Made by a program: the position numbers and the translations under genes. From the NCBI GenBank assembly GCA_030039695.1, contig JASHVB010000511.1, positions 1 through 13,141 on the forward strand: a stretch of DNA of 13,141 nucleotides, given 5' to 3'. The stretch is from Acetobacteraceae bacterium. Lineage in GTDB: Bacteria; Pseudomonadota; Alphaproteobacteria; Acetobacterales; Acetobacteraceae. This document shows positions 1-7,076 of this stretch, one piece after another (the first letter of the stretch is position 1; each line of letters starts with the position of its first letter). The notes beneath the pieces were generated by a model. It saw only the letters and a program-made list of their open reading frames with translations. It ran no database searches and had not been told where the DNA came from.

Positions 1-2
1 GT

Positions 3-161
3 GCCCAGGTGTGGCCCTCAGTGAACGACGATGACGGCGCGACCTTCCAATTCACCTTACCGGTGGATGAGATTGCTGACCGCCGCCACGCTGAACCTGG
101 GACCGACGCCAGCAGCCTGAGCTCGCAGGAGATTAGTTTGGCCCTCAGGGCGCCGCAATGA
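3..161 (+). CDS. C-terminal end of a probable sensor histidine kinase (partial at left edge)
   Basis: An open frame runs in from the window edge and stops at TGA 159-161, giving 52 residues. Residues 12-21 (GATFQFTLPV) closely resemble the last beta-strand of the HATPase_c domain, where histidine kinases usually read GATFxFxLP, and the preceding VWPS and acidic-Gly run fits the strand and turn before it. A polar tail of about 30 residues follows, which is common in these kinases. The family would autophosphorylate a histidine and pass the phosphate to a response regulator. Only the tail is visible, so sensor type, partner and regulation cannot be judged. The gene converges on the CMD-family gene, with 11 nt between the two stop codons. 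The call rests on one short motif. Another GHKL ATPase or an intact hybrid kinase cannot be excluded. Confidence 0.6.
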   Translation, partial: AQVWPSVNDDDGATFQFTLPVDEIADRRHAEPGTDASSLSSQEISLALRAPQ

Positions 162-172
162 CAGGCCTGTTC

Positions 173-919
173 TCACCGAAACGCCACACTCAAAGCCGCC
201 AGCGCGTTCAGTGCAGGCGGGAAGCCGCTGTGCGGCGCGGTCTGGATCACGGCCTCGATCACCTGCGCCTTCGTCAGCCCGACGTTGAGCGCCGACCGGC
301 CGAACTTTTGCACTTGTTCGGGCAGCCGCAGTGCGGTGAACGCTGCCACCGACACCAGTGCACGCTCCCGGCGGCCCAATCCGGGCCGCGACCAAATGTC
401 CCCGTAGCCGTACTGGATCGCAAGAGGATACAGAGCGCCCGTCACCGGATTGTCGGGTGCCGCGTAGCCCTGCAGCGCGCGGTCGCCGTGCAGCGCCTGC
501 ATCGTGGCGTGCCCGCGGGTAGCTAATTCCTCAAGCGAAACATCCGCTGGTGGATCAGGAGGGATTGCGACACCGCGCGCAGCGAAGACTTGCGTCGCCA
601 GCTCCAGAGTTTCCTCGGCAGCCGAGAAGCCGGCATAAAGCCCGGCCTGGACCAACACTTCGCGGACTGCCGCCGGTGCCACGCCGAGATCCAGCGCGGC
701 GGCGATCAGCCGCCGCAGCGCGCGCAGGCGCGGAAATACCGCAAGCGACGCCAGCGTGCAGATCATCCGGTCAGGCAGGTCAAGTCCAGGGCGCGACCAG
801 ATGCCGCCAAACACTGCCTCCGTCAGCATCGTGCCGAAGCCCGGTGGCAGGTCCGGGCGGTCACCGCACAGCTGCGCCTGCGTTGCTTCGCCTTGACGGC
901 GCAGCTCCTCACGGGTCAT
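173..919 (-). CDS. Carboxymuconolactone decarboxylase (CMD) family protein, two CMD repeats
   Basis: The 248-aa protein contains two tandem CMD-like repeats, about residues 31-115 and 162-246. Each has a GxIWSRPGL segment (39-46 and 173-181) and a later helix pair ending in A-G-x-Y-x-G-F or A-P-H-S-G-F. The family includes gamma-carboxymuconolactone decarboxylase of the protocatechuate branch and AhpD-type peroxidases. I see no CxxC pair, so AhpD-like peroxidase activity is unlikely. The histidine that often precedes the A-L-x-x-G segment is replaced by hydrophobic residues in both repeats, so decarboxylase activity is also uncertain. The start ATG lies 1 nt after the cysK-like stop (TGACATG) with no clear Shine-Dalgarno of its own, so translation is probably coupled to that gene. 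A cytosolic enzyme of unknown substrate is the safest reading; the fold call is firm, the function is not. Confidence 0.85.
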   Translation of the reverse strand: MTREELRRQGEATQAQLCGDRPDLPPGFGTMLTEAVFGGIWSRPGLDLPDRMICTLASLAVFPRLRALRRLIAAALDLGVAPAAVREVLVQAGLYAGFSAAEETLELATQVFAARGVAIPPDPPADVSLEELATRGHATMQALHGDRALQGYAAPDNPVTGALYPLAIQYGYGDIWSRPGLGRRERALVSVAAFTALRLPEQVQKFGRSALNVGLTKAQVIEAVIQTAPHSGFPPALNALAALSVAFR

Positions 920-920
920 G

Positions 921-1976
921 TCAAGCGGCGGCGGGCATCTGGAAGCTCGGCGTGGAGCGTGAGATTTCCAGCTCCGCTTCGTTCATGTCGGCGGGCACCT
1001 CGGCAAACAGCGGCGTGCTGAGATACCGCTCGCCGGTGTCGGGCAACATGCAGAGCACGTTGGCGCCCTGTGGTGCCTCGGCGCAGACCTGCAGCGCGCC
1101 GGCAAAGGTCGCTCCAGAGGATATGCCGACAAAGATGCCTTCCTTCTGGGCCAGCTCGCGGCTGTATCTCAGCGCGTCGGGGCCGGTGACGCGAATGATC
1201 TGATGAATTCTGCCGCTGTCCACCGCGTCGCCAAGCAGCTTCGGAATGAAGTCAGGCGCCCAGCCCTGCATCGGGTGCGGCTTAAACGCGGGATGCGCTG
1301 CCGCGGGCGAACCGTCCGAATTGCGCTGTTGTGGCGTGCCGCTGGTTAGCATCGCCGCATCGGCCGGTTCGCAGACGACGATCTTGGTTTCCGGCCGTTC
1401 GTTGGCGAGCACACGCGCCACTCCTTTTAGCGTGCCGCCGGTGCCGTAGCCGGTGACCCAATAGTCGAGACGTTCGCCAGCGAAGTCGTCGATGATCTCG
1501 CGTGCTGTGGTGCGGGAGTGCATGTCGGCGTTGGCCTCGTTCTCGAACTGGCGGGTGAGGAACCAGCCATGCGCCTTGGCCAGCTCAACCGCCTTGTCGA
1601 CCATGCCAACGGCGCGGCCGGATGCGGGCGTAATCACGACCTTGGCGCCGAGGAAGCGCATCAGCTTGCGGCGCTCGACGCTGAAGGTCTCCGCCATGGT
1701 GACGACAAGCGGATAGCCACGCTGCGCGCAGACCATGGCGAGGCCGATCCCGGTGTTGCCGCTCGTTGCCTCGATGACGGTCTGGCCTGGCTTCAATGTG
1801 CCGGTGCGTTCGGCGTCCTCGATGACGCCAAGAGCGAGACGGTCCTTCACCGACCCGAGCGGATTGAAGGCCTCGATCTTGACATAGAGGTTGACACCGG
1901 ATGGTGCCAGTTTGCCGATCCTGACGACGGGCGTCCTGCCGACGGTTTCGCAGATATTGGCGAACAAGCGGCCCAT
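921..1976 (-). CDS. cysK: Cysteine synthase A family PLP enzyme (O-acetylserine sulfhydrylase-like)
   Basis: The 351-aa protein is a fold type II PLP enzyme. The Schiff-base lysine is K44 in GSVKDR, the substrate loop TSGNTG is at 71-76, the phosphate-binding loop GTGGT at 178-182, the serine facing the PLP ring nitrogen lies in SSGAT (286-290), and LPDTGERYLST spans 311-321. The expected reaction is O-acetyl-L-serine plus sulfide to L-cysteine and acetate in the cytosol. Compared with standard CysK (about 310-325 aa) there is an insert of roughly 15-20 residues around 212-232, before the MQGWAPDFIPKLL segment, plus a short C-terminal tail. A CysM, cystathionine beta-synthase-like or other beta-replacement role remains possible. 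The start is supported by a strong purine-rich site (AAGGGGAG) just upstream. It is the first gene of a pair with the CMD-family gene. Confidence 0.88.
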   Translation of the reverse strand: MGRLFANICETVGRTPVVRIGKLAPSGVNLYVKIEAFNPLGSVKDRLALGVIEDAERTGTLKPGQTVIEATSGNTGIGLAMVCAQRGYPLVVTMAETFSVERRKLMRFLGAKVVITPASGRAVGMVDKAVELAKAHGWFLTRQFENEANADMHSRTTAREIIDDFAGERLDYWVTGYGTGGTLKGVARVLANERPETKIVVCEPADAAMLTSGTPQQRNSDGSPAAAHPAFKPHPMQGWAPDFIPKLLGDAVDSGRIHQIIRVTGPDALRYSRELAQKEGIFVGISSGATFAGALQVCAEAPQGANVLCMLPDTGERYLSTPLFAEVPADMNEAELEISRSTPSFQMPAAA

Positions 1977-2219
1977 GGCTCTTCTCCCCTTGCGTGCGGC
2001 GATTTAGCACGCATCGTTGCGGCGTGACGGCATTTACGCATCGCACGAGACGGCCGGCAAGCCGGAGGAAAGCGACATGCGGCAACCGCACAACGCGACA
2101 CGGCATGTTGCGCGACACGACCCGCAGAGCATGATCATCTCGGGGCCGCCGCGGCTGTAGCACCGATCCATTGGCGCGGTTCTTGCGTTGTGCGCTGCAT
2201 CATTGTCGGATCTCGAGCC

Positions 2220-3191
2220 ATGAACCAGATCGCAATCCTGACCAGCGGCGGCGATGCCCCCGGCATGAACGCGGCGATCCGCGCGGTCACCCGCAGCGCA
2301 CTCGACCAGGGCGTGGCGGTGCACGGCGTGCAGCAGGGTTGGCAGGGCCTTGTCGATGGGCAATTTCGCCCGCTGAGTGCCCGCGACGTGGGCGGCATCA
2401 TCCAGGTCGGTGGCACGTTCTTGGGCAGCGCGCGCTCGCCAGAGTTCCGCACTGAAAGCGGCCGGTCCAAAGCGCTGCGCAACCTCGCGCAGCGTGGCAT
2501 CGACGGCGTGGTGGTGATCGGCGGTAACGGTTCGCAGACTGGCTCTTACATGCTCAGCCAACTCGGCGTGCACGTCGTCGGCGTCGCCTCGACGATCGAC
2601 AACGATCTGCTTGGGACCGACATCACCATCGGCTGCGACACCGCGATCAACGTCACGCTCGAGGCGATCGATCATCTGCGCACCACAGGCTCATCGCATA
2701 ACCGTGCCTTCCTAGTGGAAACGATGGGACGCGACTGCGGCTATCTGGCGATTATGGCCGGGCTGGGGGGTGGCGCCGAAGTGATTTCCATTCCGGAATT
2801 CGAAGTGCCGGCCAGCGAAATCGCGCAGCGGCTGCGCGCGGCGTACGAACGTGGCAAGACCCATGCGATTGTGGTCATCGCCGAGGGCGTGCAGGAGAAC
2901 GCGGCGAAGGTGCTCGCGTATTTCGAGGGTGAACAGCAGCGGACGGGGTTCGAACTGCGCGCGACGACGCTCGGGCACGTGGTACGCGGTGCACCGCCCA
3001 GCGCGTTCGACCGGATCCTGGCGACGCGGCTCGGCGTCGGCGCGGTGAAGGCGCTCAGCGATGGCGAGACCGGCGTGCTGGTGGGCTGGCAGCGCAACGA
3101 GGTGACACGCACCAAGCTGGCCGACATCGTCGGGCGGACAAAGCCGGTGCAGACGGAGCTGCTGGAACTCGCGCGGGTGCTGGCGAAGTAA
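2220..3191 (+). CDS. pfkA: 6-phosphofructokinase (PfkA family) with a GGNGS nucleotide loop
   Basis: The 323-aa protein matches E. coli PfkA in length and register. LTSGGDAPGMNAAIR (7-21) starts the nucleotide fold, TIDND (125-129) carries the catalytic Asp127, R162 and MGR (169-171) bind fructose 6-phosphate, and E222, H253 and R256 fit other sugar-site positions. Several effector-site residues (R21, R25, R154, E187, K213) are present. The expected step is fructose 6-phosphate to fructose 1,6-bisphosphate in glycolysis. Gly104, typical of ATP users, is kept, whereas PPi users usually have Asp there. Asp103, which contacts Mg-ATP in E. coli, is Asn here. I chose the ATG at 2220 because homology begins at MNQIAIL; an in-frame ATG at 2190 adds 10 unlikely residues. 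The Shine-Dalgarno is weak (GGA at 2208-2210). The gene is divergent from cysK across about 240 bp. Confidence 0.9.
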   Translation: MNQIAILTSGGDAPGMNAAIRAVTRSALDQGVAVHGVQQGWQGLVDGQFRPLSARDVGGIIQVGGTFLGSARSPEFRTESGRSKALRNLAQRGIDGVVVIGGNGSQTGSYMLSQLGVHVVGVASTIDNDLLGTDITIGCDTAINVTLEAIDHLRTTGSSHNRAFLVETMGRDCGYLAIMAGLGGGAEVISIPEFEVPASEIAQRLRAAYERGKTHAIVVIAEGVQENAAKVLAYFEGEQQRTGFELRATTLGHVVRGAPPSAFDRILATRLGVGAVKALSDGETGVLVGWQRNEVTRTKLADIVGRTKPVQTELLELARVLAK

Positions 3192-3207
3192 GCCACGGAC
3201 GGCAGCC

Positions 3208-3229
3208 CCGGTACGGGCCATCGTACCGG
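3208..3229. terminator. Perfect 8-bp hairpin downstream of pfkA
   Basis: CCGGTACG (3208-3215) and CGTACCGG (3222-3229) can pair across a 6-nt loop, starting 16 nt after the pfkA stop. There is no T-run after it, so it is at best an imperfect intrinsic terminator or an mRNA 3'-end stabilising hairpin. The position right behind a stop codon is the main support. Confidence 0.35.
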
Positions 3230-3420
3230 ACCATGGCGATGCAATGAACGGCTATTGAATCCACCACTTACCCCTTTGCGGAAACCGTTGAATGTCGCAT
3301 CGTCGCTCCGGCGTCCCGGATCTCATTTCGACCCCGTGATGAACAGCTCGGACGGACATCGTCCCATCGGCGCTCCCCAAAACCACGCCCCCGGTAGTGG
3401 CCCATCACTCCAGCGTGCCG

Positions 3421-3426
3421 CATAAT
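3421..3426 (+). promoter_or_regulatory. Possible -10 element (CATAAT) upstream of the enoyl-CoA hydratase gene
   Basis: CATAAT matches TATAAT at five of six positions and lies 35 nt before the start codon. At 17-nt spacing the -35 region (3398-3403, TGGCCC) is poor, so this is only a candidate. The gene has about 270 bp of non-coding DNA in front, so it probably has its own promoter here. Confidence 0.25.
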
Positions 3427-3460
3427 CGAACCCGACCATTCCTCACGGGAGTACCGCCCG

Positions 3461-4240
3461 ATGCCCGATTTCCAGAACATCCTCGTCGAGACCCATGGCC
3501 GCGTCGGGCTAATTCGCCTCAATCGACCGCATGCACTGAACGCGCTGTGCGACGCGCTGATGCAGGAGCTCGGCGACGAGCTCCTTGCGTTCGATGCCAA
3601 CCCCGGCGTCGGCGCCATTGTGCTGACCGGCAACGAGAAGGCATTCGCCGCGGGCGCGGACATCAAGGAGATGCGCGACCGCACTCACCCGGAGGCGTTG
3701 CTGGAGGACTTCATCGGCGCGCGCTGGGAAACCGTGCTGAAGGTAAAAAAGCCGGTGATCGCCGCGGTTGCCGGCTTCGCGCTTGGTGGCGGTTGTGAGC
3801 TGGCAATGATGTGCGATTTCATTCTTGCCGCCGACACGGCGAAGTTCGGCCAGCCCGAGATCAATCTCGGCATTTTCCCGGGCGCCGGCGGCACCCAGCG
3901 CCTGACCCGCGCGGTCGGCAAATCCAAGGCGATGGATATGATCCTGACCGCGCGGATGATGGACGCAACAGAAGCGGAGCGCGCCAACCTGGTGTCGCGG
4001 GTGTTTCCCGCCGATCAGCTCATTCCTGAGGCACTGAAGATCGCCGAACGCCTCGCCGGGATGTCACCGGTGGCGCTGGCGATGGCCAAGCAGGCCGTGA
4101 ACCGCGCCTTCGAGACCACCCTGCACGAAGGTGTCCGTTACGAGCGTAACACGTTCCTCTCCCTGTTCGGCACGCCCGACCAGAAGGAGGGCATGGCGGC
4201 ATTCGTGGAGAAGCGGAAGCCAGCGTTCAAGCTGGGGTAA
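3461..4240 (+). CDS. Enoyl-CoA hydratase/isomerase (crotonase) family protein
   Basis: The 259-aa protein has standard crotonase length. The first oxyanion-hole segment AAGADIKEM is at 63-71, the second in ALGGGCEL at 107-114, and both acid/base glutamates of true hydratases are present: E113 in GGGCEL and E133 in [19 protein letters not shown]. Together these support a 2-enoyl-CoA hydratase that forms 3-hydroxyacyl-CoA in beta-oxidation or a related acyl-CoA route. Chain-length or substrate preference cannot be read from the sequence. A GGGAG Shine-Dalgarno (3447-3451) lies 9 nt before the ATG. The gene stands alone on its strand: pfkA upstream is 269 bp away, and the tsf operon downstream is convergent across about 400 bp. 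It could be FadB1/PaaF-like, but I would not assign a symbol. Confidence 0.9.
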   Translation: MPDFQNILVETHGRVGLIRLNRPHALNALCDALMQELGDELLAFDANPGVGAIVLTGNEKAFAAGADIKEMRDRTHPEALLEDFIGARWETVLKVKKPVIAAVAGFALGGGCELAMMCDFILAADTAKFGQPEINLGIFPGAGGTQRLTRAVGKSKAMDMILTARMMDATEAERANLVSRVFPADQLIPEALKIAERLAGMSPVALAMAKQAVNRAFETTLHEGVRYERNTFLSLFGTPDQKEGMAAFVEKRKPAFKLG

Positions 4241-4646
4241 GCATGCGGCGCGCGGCGCGATCGGCTAGTTGTCACTGCACAGACCAAAGCGCGCATGGTT
4301 CGGAAACGCTGGTCGTCATGTAGCGCGTCATCGCGGACGCGGCGCGCAGCCAGGTCGGCGCCACCGAAGGGGTTGAGGACATCGCAACCCGGCATCGTGC
4401 CCGAGCGCTCGGCGTTTGGGTCCGCGCCGCGTCTTCGGGTCGCGCGGTCGCTGACAGCCGACCCGGTGCCGGGCTGATTGGAGCCATGCCCGCAGCAACC
4501 GGCATGCGGTCAATACCATCACGTCATCCCGGCGCGAGCCGGTGTTCATGCCATATCGGTCTCGACTTTCGTCGGGATGAGGATGGTGTGCTTTTAGTTC
4601 CGGCCCGGACCAGTGGCGGTCGCGCAATGCCCGCGTGTGCGGCGCA
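4241..4646. other. 406-bp convergent intergenic region without a supported gene
   Basis: This lies between the stop codons of the enoyl-CoA hydratase and tsf. Short open frames occur on both strands (for example minus strand 4272-4505), but none has a recognisable motif or good ribosome site, and they look like chance frames in GC-rich DNA. The only structure I can point to is the imperfect inverted repeat at 4522-4582. I found no clear U-tract terminator for either operon. Confidence 0.6.
4522..4582. repeat. Imperfect palindromic intergenic repeat (REP-like)
   Basis: Arms 4522-4545 and 4559-4582 are inverted copies with about 15 of 24 positions matching, around a 13-nt loop. The arm core (CGTCATCCCGGCG) resembles dispersed palindromic repeats common in GC-rich proteobacteria. 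Only one copy of this type is in the window, so the family assignment is from memory. Confidence 0.4.
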
Positions 4647-5558
4647 CTAAACCCCAGCAGTCGCGGCGACTTCGGCGGCGAAGTCCGGACCCTGCGGCCT
4701 GTCGATGCCTTCGCCGAGCAGGAAACGCTCGAACGCCACAGGCTTGACGCCGGCCTTCTGCAGGACGGCCTTTACCCGGCTTTCGCCGTCATGCACCCAC
4801 ACCTGCTCCAGCAGCACGACCTCTTCATAGAATTTGCGGATGCGCCCCTCGACCATCTTCTCGATGATGTTGTCGGGCCGGCCTGACTGCTTCGCCTGGT
4901 CGATCAGAATCGCTTTTTCGCGCTCCAGCGCTGCCGGATCGACTCCCGCGATGTCGACCGAGATGGGGCGCGACGCCGCGACGTGCATGCCCGTCTGCCG
5001 GCCGAGCAATTCCATTGCCTCGAGTTCGCCGGTGCCTTCCAACGCTACCAGAACGCCGATCTTGCCCAAGCCTGGACGCAGCGGCTGGTGCACATAGGTC
5101 CCGACCACGCCGCTCGGCGCCGTGATCACCTTTGCACGGCGTAGCGTGATGTTCTCGCCGATCGTCGCGACGAGGTTGGTCATGTGGTCGGCGACTGTCG
5201 CCGCGCCGTCGGGGTATGGTGCGGCCTTCAGCGTCTCGATGTCGTCTCCGACAGTCAGCGCGAGCTTCGCCAAAGCCTCAACGAACGCCTGGAAGGTTTC
5301 GTTGCGGGCGACGAAATCGGTCTCGGCATTGACCTCGACCATCGCCGCCTTATGCGGCATCGAGGCGACGCCGATCAGCCCTTCGGCCGCCACGCGCGCC
5401 GAGCGCTTGGCCGCTGCCGCGAGGCCCTTCTTGCGCAGCCAATCCACGGATTGCTCCATGTCGCCGCCGGTTTCGGTCAGCGCCTTCTTGCAGTCCATCA
5501 TGCCGGCGCCGGTCTTTTCGCGCAGCTCCTTTACCAAGGCTGCGGTGATCTCGGCCAT
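4647..5558 (-). CDS. tsf: Translation elongation factor Ts (EF-Ts)
   Basis: The 303-aa protein carries the EF-Ts N-terminal UBA-like domain (about 1-55, with [16 protein letters not shown] at 12-27) and the TDFVARN motif (80-86) that inserts next to the EF-Tu nucleotide site to drive GDP release. The rest is the expected core and dimerisation region, and length is normal for the family. It recycles EF-Tu-GDP to EF-Tu-GTP in the cytosol. It is the second gene of the rpsB-tsf operon, 17 nt after the rpsB stop, with a strong AAGGGAG Shine-Dalgarno (plus-strand 5566-5572) 7 nt before the ATG. The promoter and leader upstream of rpsB probably serve both. The usual downstream gene pyrH is absent here, so tsf appears to be the last gene of its operon. 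Confidence 0.97.
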   Translation of the reverse strand: MAEITAALVKELREKTGAGMMDCKKALTETGGDMEQSVDWLRKKGLAAAAKRSARVAAEGLIGVASMPHKAAMVEVNAETDFVARNETFQAFVEALAKLALTVGDDIETLKAAPYPDGAATVADHMTNLVATIGENITLRRAKVITAPSGVVGTYVHQPLRPGLGKIGVLVALEGTGELEAMELLGRQTGMHVAASRPISVDIAGVDPAALEREKAILIDQAKQSGRPDNIIEKMVEGRIRKFYEEVVLLEQVWVHDGESRVKAVLQKAGVKPVAFERFLLGEGIDRPQGPDFAAEVAATAGV

Positions 5559-5575
5559 GATCGGTCTCCCTTCGC

Positions 5576-6358
5576 TCAGGCGTGCGCGCGTTCTGCCGGT
5601 GCTTCAACCTCCGGCAGGGTCTCGGGCGGAAGGTCCTCGACGGTGCCGATGTCGGCGCCGCTCGCCGCCATTTCGGCGCTGATGCCATCCAGCACGGCGC
5701 CGGCGACCAGGTCGCAGTACAGTGTGATGGCGCGGATCGCGTCGTCATTGCCCGGGATCGGATAGGTCACGCCGGTCGGATCGGAGTTGCTGTCCAGCAC
5801 CGCGACGACTGGGATGTGCAGCTTGTTGGCTTCCTCGACAGCGAGTTTTTCCTTGTTCGTATCGATAATGAACAGGATGTCGGGCAGGCCGCCCATCTCC
5901 TTGATGCCGCCGAGAGCGCGTTCCAGCTTCTCCTGGTCGCGGGTGATCTCCAGCACCTCTTTCTTGGTCAAGCCGGCGGTGTCGCCGCCAAGCAGTTCCT
6001 CGATCTGGCGAAGTCGTTTGATGCTGCCCGTGATGGTCTTCCAATTGGTCAGCGTGCCGCCCAGCCAGCGGTGATTCACGTAGTACTGGCCGCAGCGGCG
6101 GGCCGCCTCGGCGACGTATTCGGCGGCGGCCCGTTTAGTGCCGACCAATAGCACGCGTCCGCCGGCCGCCGTGGTGTCGCGAATGGCGCGCAGAGCGCGG
6201 TCGAGCATCGGTACGGTCTGCTGCAGGTCGATGATGTGCACCTGGTTGCGCACGCCGTAGAGATACGGCGCCATGCTCGGATTCCAGCGCCGGGTGTGGT
6301 GGCCGAAATGCACGCCGGCTTCGAGGAGCTGGCGCAGGGTGAACTCGGGCATCGCCAT
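5576..6358 (-). CDS. rpsB: 30S ribosomal protein S2
   Basis: The 260-aa protein is clearly S2, with [17 protein letters not shown] near the N-terminus, then [13 protein letters not shown], a [12 protein letters not shown] segment, [14 protein letters not shown] and a [12 protein letters not shown] segment. It sits in the 30S head-platform region and is needed late in small-subunit assembly and for holding S1. I chose the ATG at 6358 because GAAAGGA (plus-strand 6367-6373) lies 8 nt upstream and the S2 family starts here. A longer frame from 6415 would add 19 residues encoded by the structured leader. A second ATG at 6352 is less well spaced. The acidic, Pro- and Glu-rich C-terminal tail is usual for alphaproteobacterial S2. 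It is first in the operon with tsf and is probably autoregulated through its leader. Confidence 0.97.
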   Translation of the reverse strand: MAMPEFTLRQLLEAGVHFGHHTRRWNPSMAPYLYGVRNQVHIIDLQQTVPMLDRALRAIRDTTAAGGRVLLVGTKRAAAEYVAEAARRCGQYYVNHRWLGGTLTNWKTITGSIKRLRQIEELLGGDTAGLTKKEVLEITRDQEKLERALGGIKEMGGLPDILFIIDTNKEKLAVEEANKLHIPVVAVLDSNSDPTGVTYPIPGNDDAIRAITLYCDLVAGAVLDGISAEMAASGADIGTVEDLPPETLPEVEAPAERAHA

Positions 6359-6366
6359 TGGGCGGG

Positions 6367-6373
6367 TCCTTTC
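6367..6373 (-). promoter_or_regulatory. Ribosome binding site of rpsB
   Basis: On the minus strand this reads GAAAGGA, 8 nt before the ATG at 6358. It decides the rpsB start against the longer in-frame ATG at 6415. It lies 2 nt beyond one strand of the proposed leader pseudoknot, so S2 binding there could block it. Confidence 0.7.
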
Positions 6374-6375
6374 TC

Positions 6376-6449
6376 GTGTCCGGTTGGGCCTCCGCGGGGC
6401 TTCGTCTTGCGACACCGGAACCCGGACAGACCGGGAAAGGCGCCCCGCG
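6376..6449 (-). promoter_or_regulatory. Candidate S2 autoregulatory leader (stem plus pseudoknot) of rpsB
   Basis: The minus-strand transcript can form an 8-bp GC stem between 6442-6449 and 6393-6400. Its interior holds a 5-bp hairpin (6431-6435 with 6421-6425, 5-nt loop). A further interior segment 6411-6415 can pair with 6376-6380 outside the stem, which gives a pseudoknot just upstream of the ribosome site. Autoregulation of rpsB by S2 through a pseudoknotted 5' UTR is established in E. coli and relatives. That this leader does the same is inferred from position and pairing only. Confidence 0.5.
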
Positions 6450-6481
6450 TGTGAATTACCGGCGGAGAGCCGGCGCGGGGG

Positions 6482-6510
6482 ATATGGCGGATGCGGCGGG
6501 GGAAGGCAAG
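6482..6510 (-). promoter_or_regulatory. Candidate housekeeping promoter of rpsB-tsf
   Basis: On the minus strand CTTGCC (6505-6510), a 17-nt spacer and CCATAT (6482-6487) match the alphaproteobacterial pattern CTTGAC-N17-CTATAT at five of six positions in each box. Transcription would begin near 6475, giving a leader of about 115 nt that includes the whole proposed S2 structure. Confidence 0.55.
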
Positions 6511-6613
6511 GGACGACGGTGTGACGCCCCGATCAGGAGCCTGGCGCAACTGACCGGGACCATTGCCTGATGGGCGCCCACGGAGGCGAGAGTCTCACGC
6601 GGGGCTCTAAGAG

Positions 6614-6640
6614 AGGCCAACAGTGACATTTCACTGGCCT
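6614..6640. repeat. Bulged 10-bp hairpin
   Basis: CAGTGA (6621-6626) and TCACTG (6631-6636) pair across a 4-nt loop, and AGGC (6614-6617) pairs with GCCT (6637-6640) after a 3-nt bulge. It could be a terminator for minus-strand transcripts arriving from the MFS gene, since the minus strand continues CTCTCTTAG, but the T-content is poor. Confidence 0.4.
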
Positions 6641-6920
6641 ACTCGCCCGATGGGACCGCACCACGACCACAAGGATGGCCATTGGGACCTGAGCTTCAGA
6701 CCGAGGAAGCAGAGTCTGCAACGGCTCCCGCAGCGTGTCGGCGAGATTCCGGTGCCGGGAATGCGGTGTCGTGGCCGCAGCTGCGAGATAGCTGAGCAGG
6801 CTGCTGTCCCGCGGAGCGCCATATATTTCAGCTCGGTAGATGCCTGATTGCCTGCCAGGCTGTCGACGACCACGTCTGCCACAGCGCCCGATGCTTGCCG
6901 GTTCGTCGCCAAAAGCGGGG

Positions 6921-7041
6921 ATCACCGGGCACCAAGCCCCTGCCTGCGACCCCCCGCCGATGAGCGTGCCCCACGTGCGGGCGGGCCGCCGAACAATGTC
7001 GCCTGGCGCGAGCGCCAGGTCGTGGGTCGGTGCCCGGTGAT
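6921..7041. repeat. 121-nt element closed by a perfect 13-bp inverted repeat
   Basis: ATCACCGGGCACC (6921-6933) and GGTGCCCGGTGAT (7029-7041) are exact inverted copies 95 nt apart. Inside, CCCACG (6970-6975) pairs with CGTGGG (7021-7026), CCTGGCG (7002-7008) pairs with CGCCAGG (7013-7019) across a CGAG loop, and CCCGCC (6953-6958) could pair with GGCGGG (6980-6985). It begins 36 nt after the MFS stop on that gene's strand. It may be a structured RNA, a 3'-end element or a small non-autonomous mobile element. No target-site duplication is visible. Strand and function are open. Confidence 0.55.
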
Positions 7042-7076
7042 ACGGAGCACCTGCGCTCAGCGCCCCGCGCGGTGGG

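Larger units (their letters stand above)
6511..7076. other. About 570-bp region without a supported gene, rich in inverted repeats
   Basis: This stretch lies between the rpsB promoter and the MFS transporter stop. Several open frames cross it (minus 6533-7105, minus 6631-6912, plus 6623-6847), but none has a recognisable domain or a good ribosome site, and their composition is rich in Arg, Pro and Ser as expected for chance frames. The minus frame near 6850-6880 contains a protein-like VADVVVDSLA segment that does not continue into a known family. What stands out instead is secondary structure: a bulged hairpin at 6614-6640 and the 13-bp inverted repeat element at 6921-7041. I found no tRNA-like T-arm. 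Confidence 0.6.

Noticed and set aside
550..1203. 217-aa plus-strand frame opposite the CMD and cysK genes
   Set aside because: It is antisense to two well-supported genes, with Arg/Pro/Ser-rich shadow composition and no domain.
2190..2219. 10-residue N-terminal extension of phosphofructokinase
   Set aside because: PFK proteins start directly before the IAILTSGGD strand, and the extra residues MRCIIVGSRA have no counterpart in the family.
4272..4505. Minus-strand frame in the gap downstream of tsf, considered as a small gene or pseudogene
   Set aside because: No similarity I can recognise, no ribosome site, and alternative frames over the same bases look equally plausible.
6359..6415. 19-residue N-terminal extension of S2 from the ATG at 6415
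   Set aside because: The S2 family starts at MAMPEF, the good Shine-Dalgarno serves ATG 6358, and the extension is encoded by the structured leader.
6631..6912. Minus-strand frame with a VADVVVDSLA segment resembling the N-terminus of TPP enzymes
   Set aside because: The similarity ends after about ten residues, the start would be TTG without a ribosome site, and no TPP-enzyme motif follows.
6921..7041. Transposon reading of the 13-bp inverted repeat element
   Set aside because: No target-site duplication flanks the arms and no transposase is present. A MITE remains possible, but there is no positive evidence, so it is listed only as a repeat.
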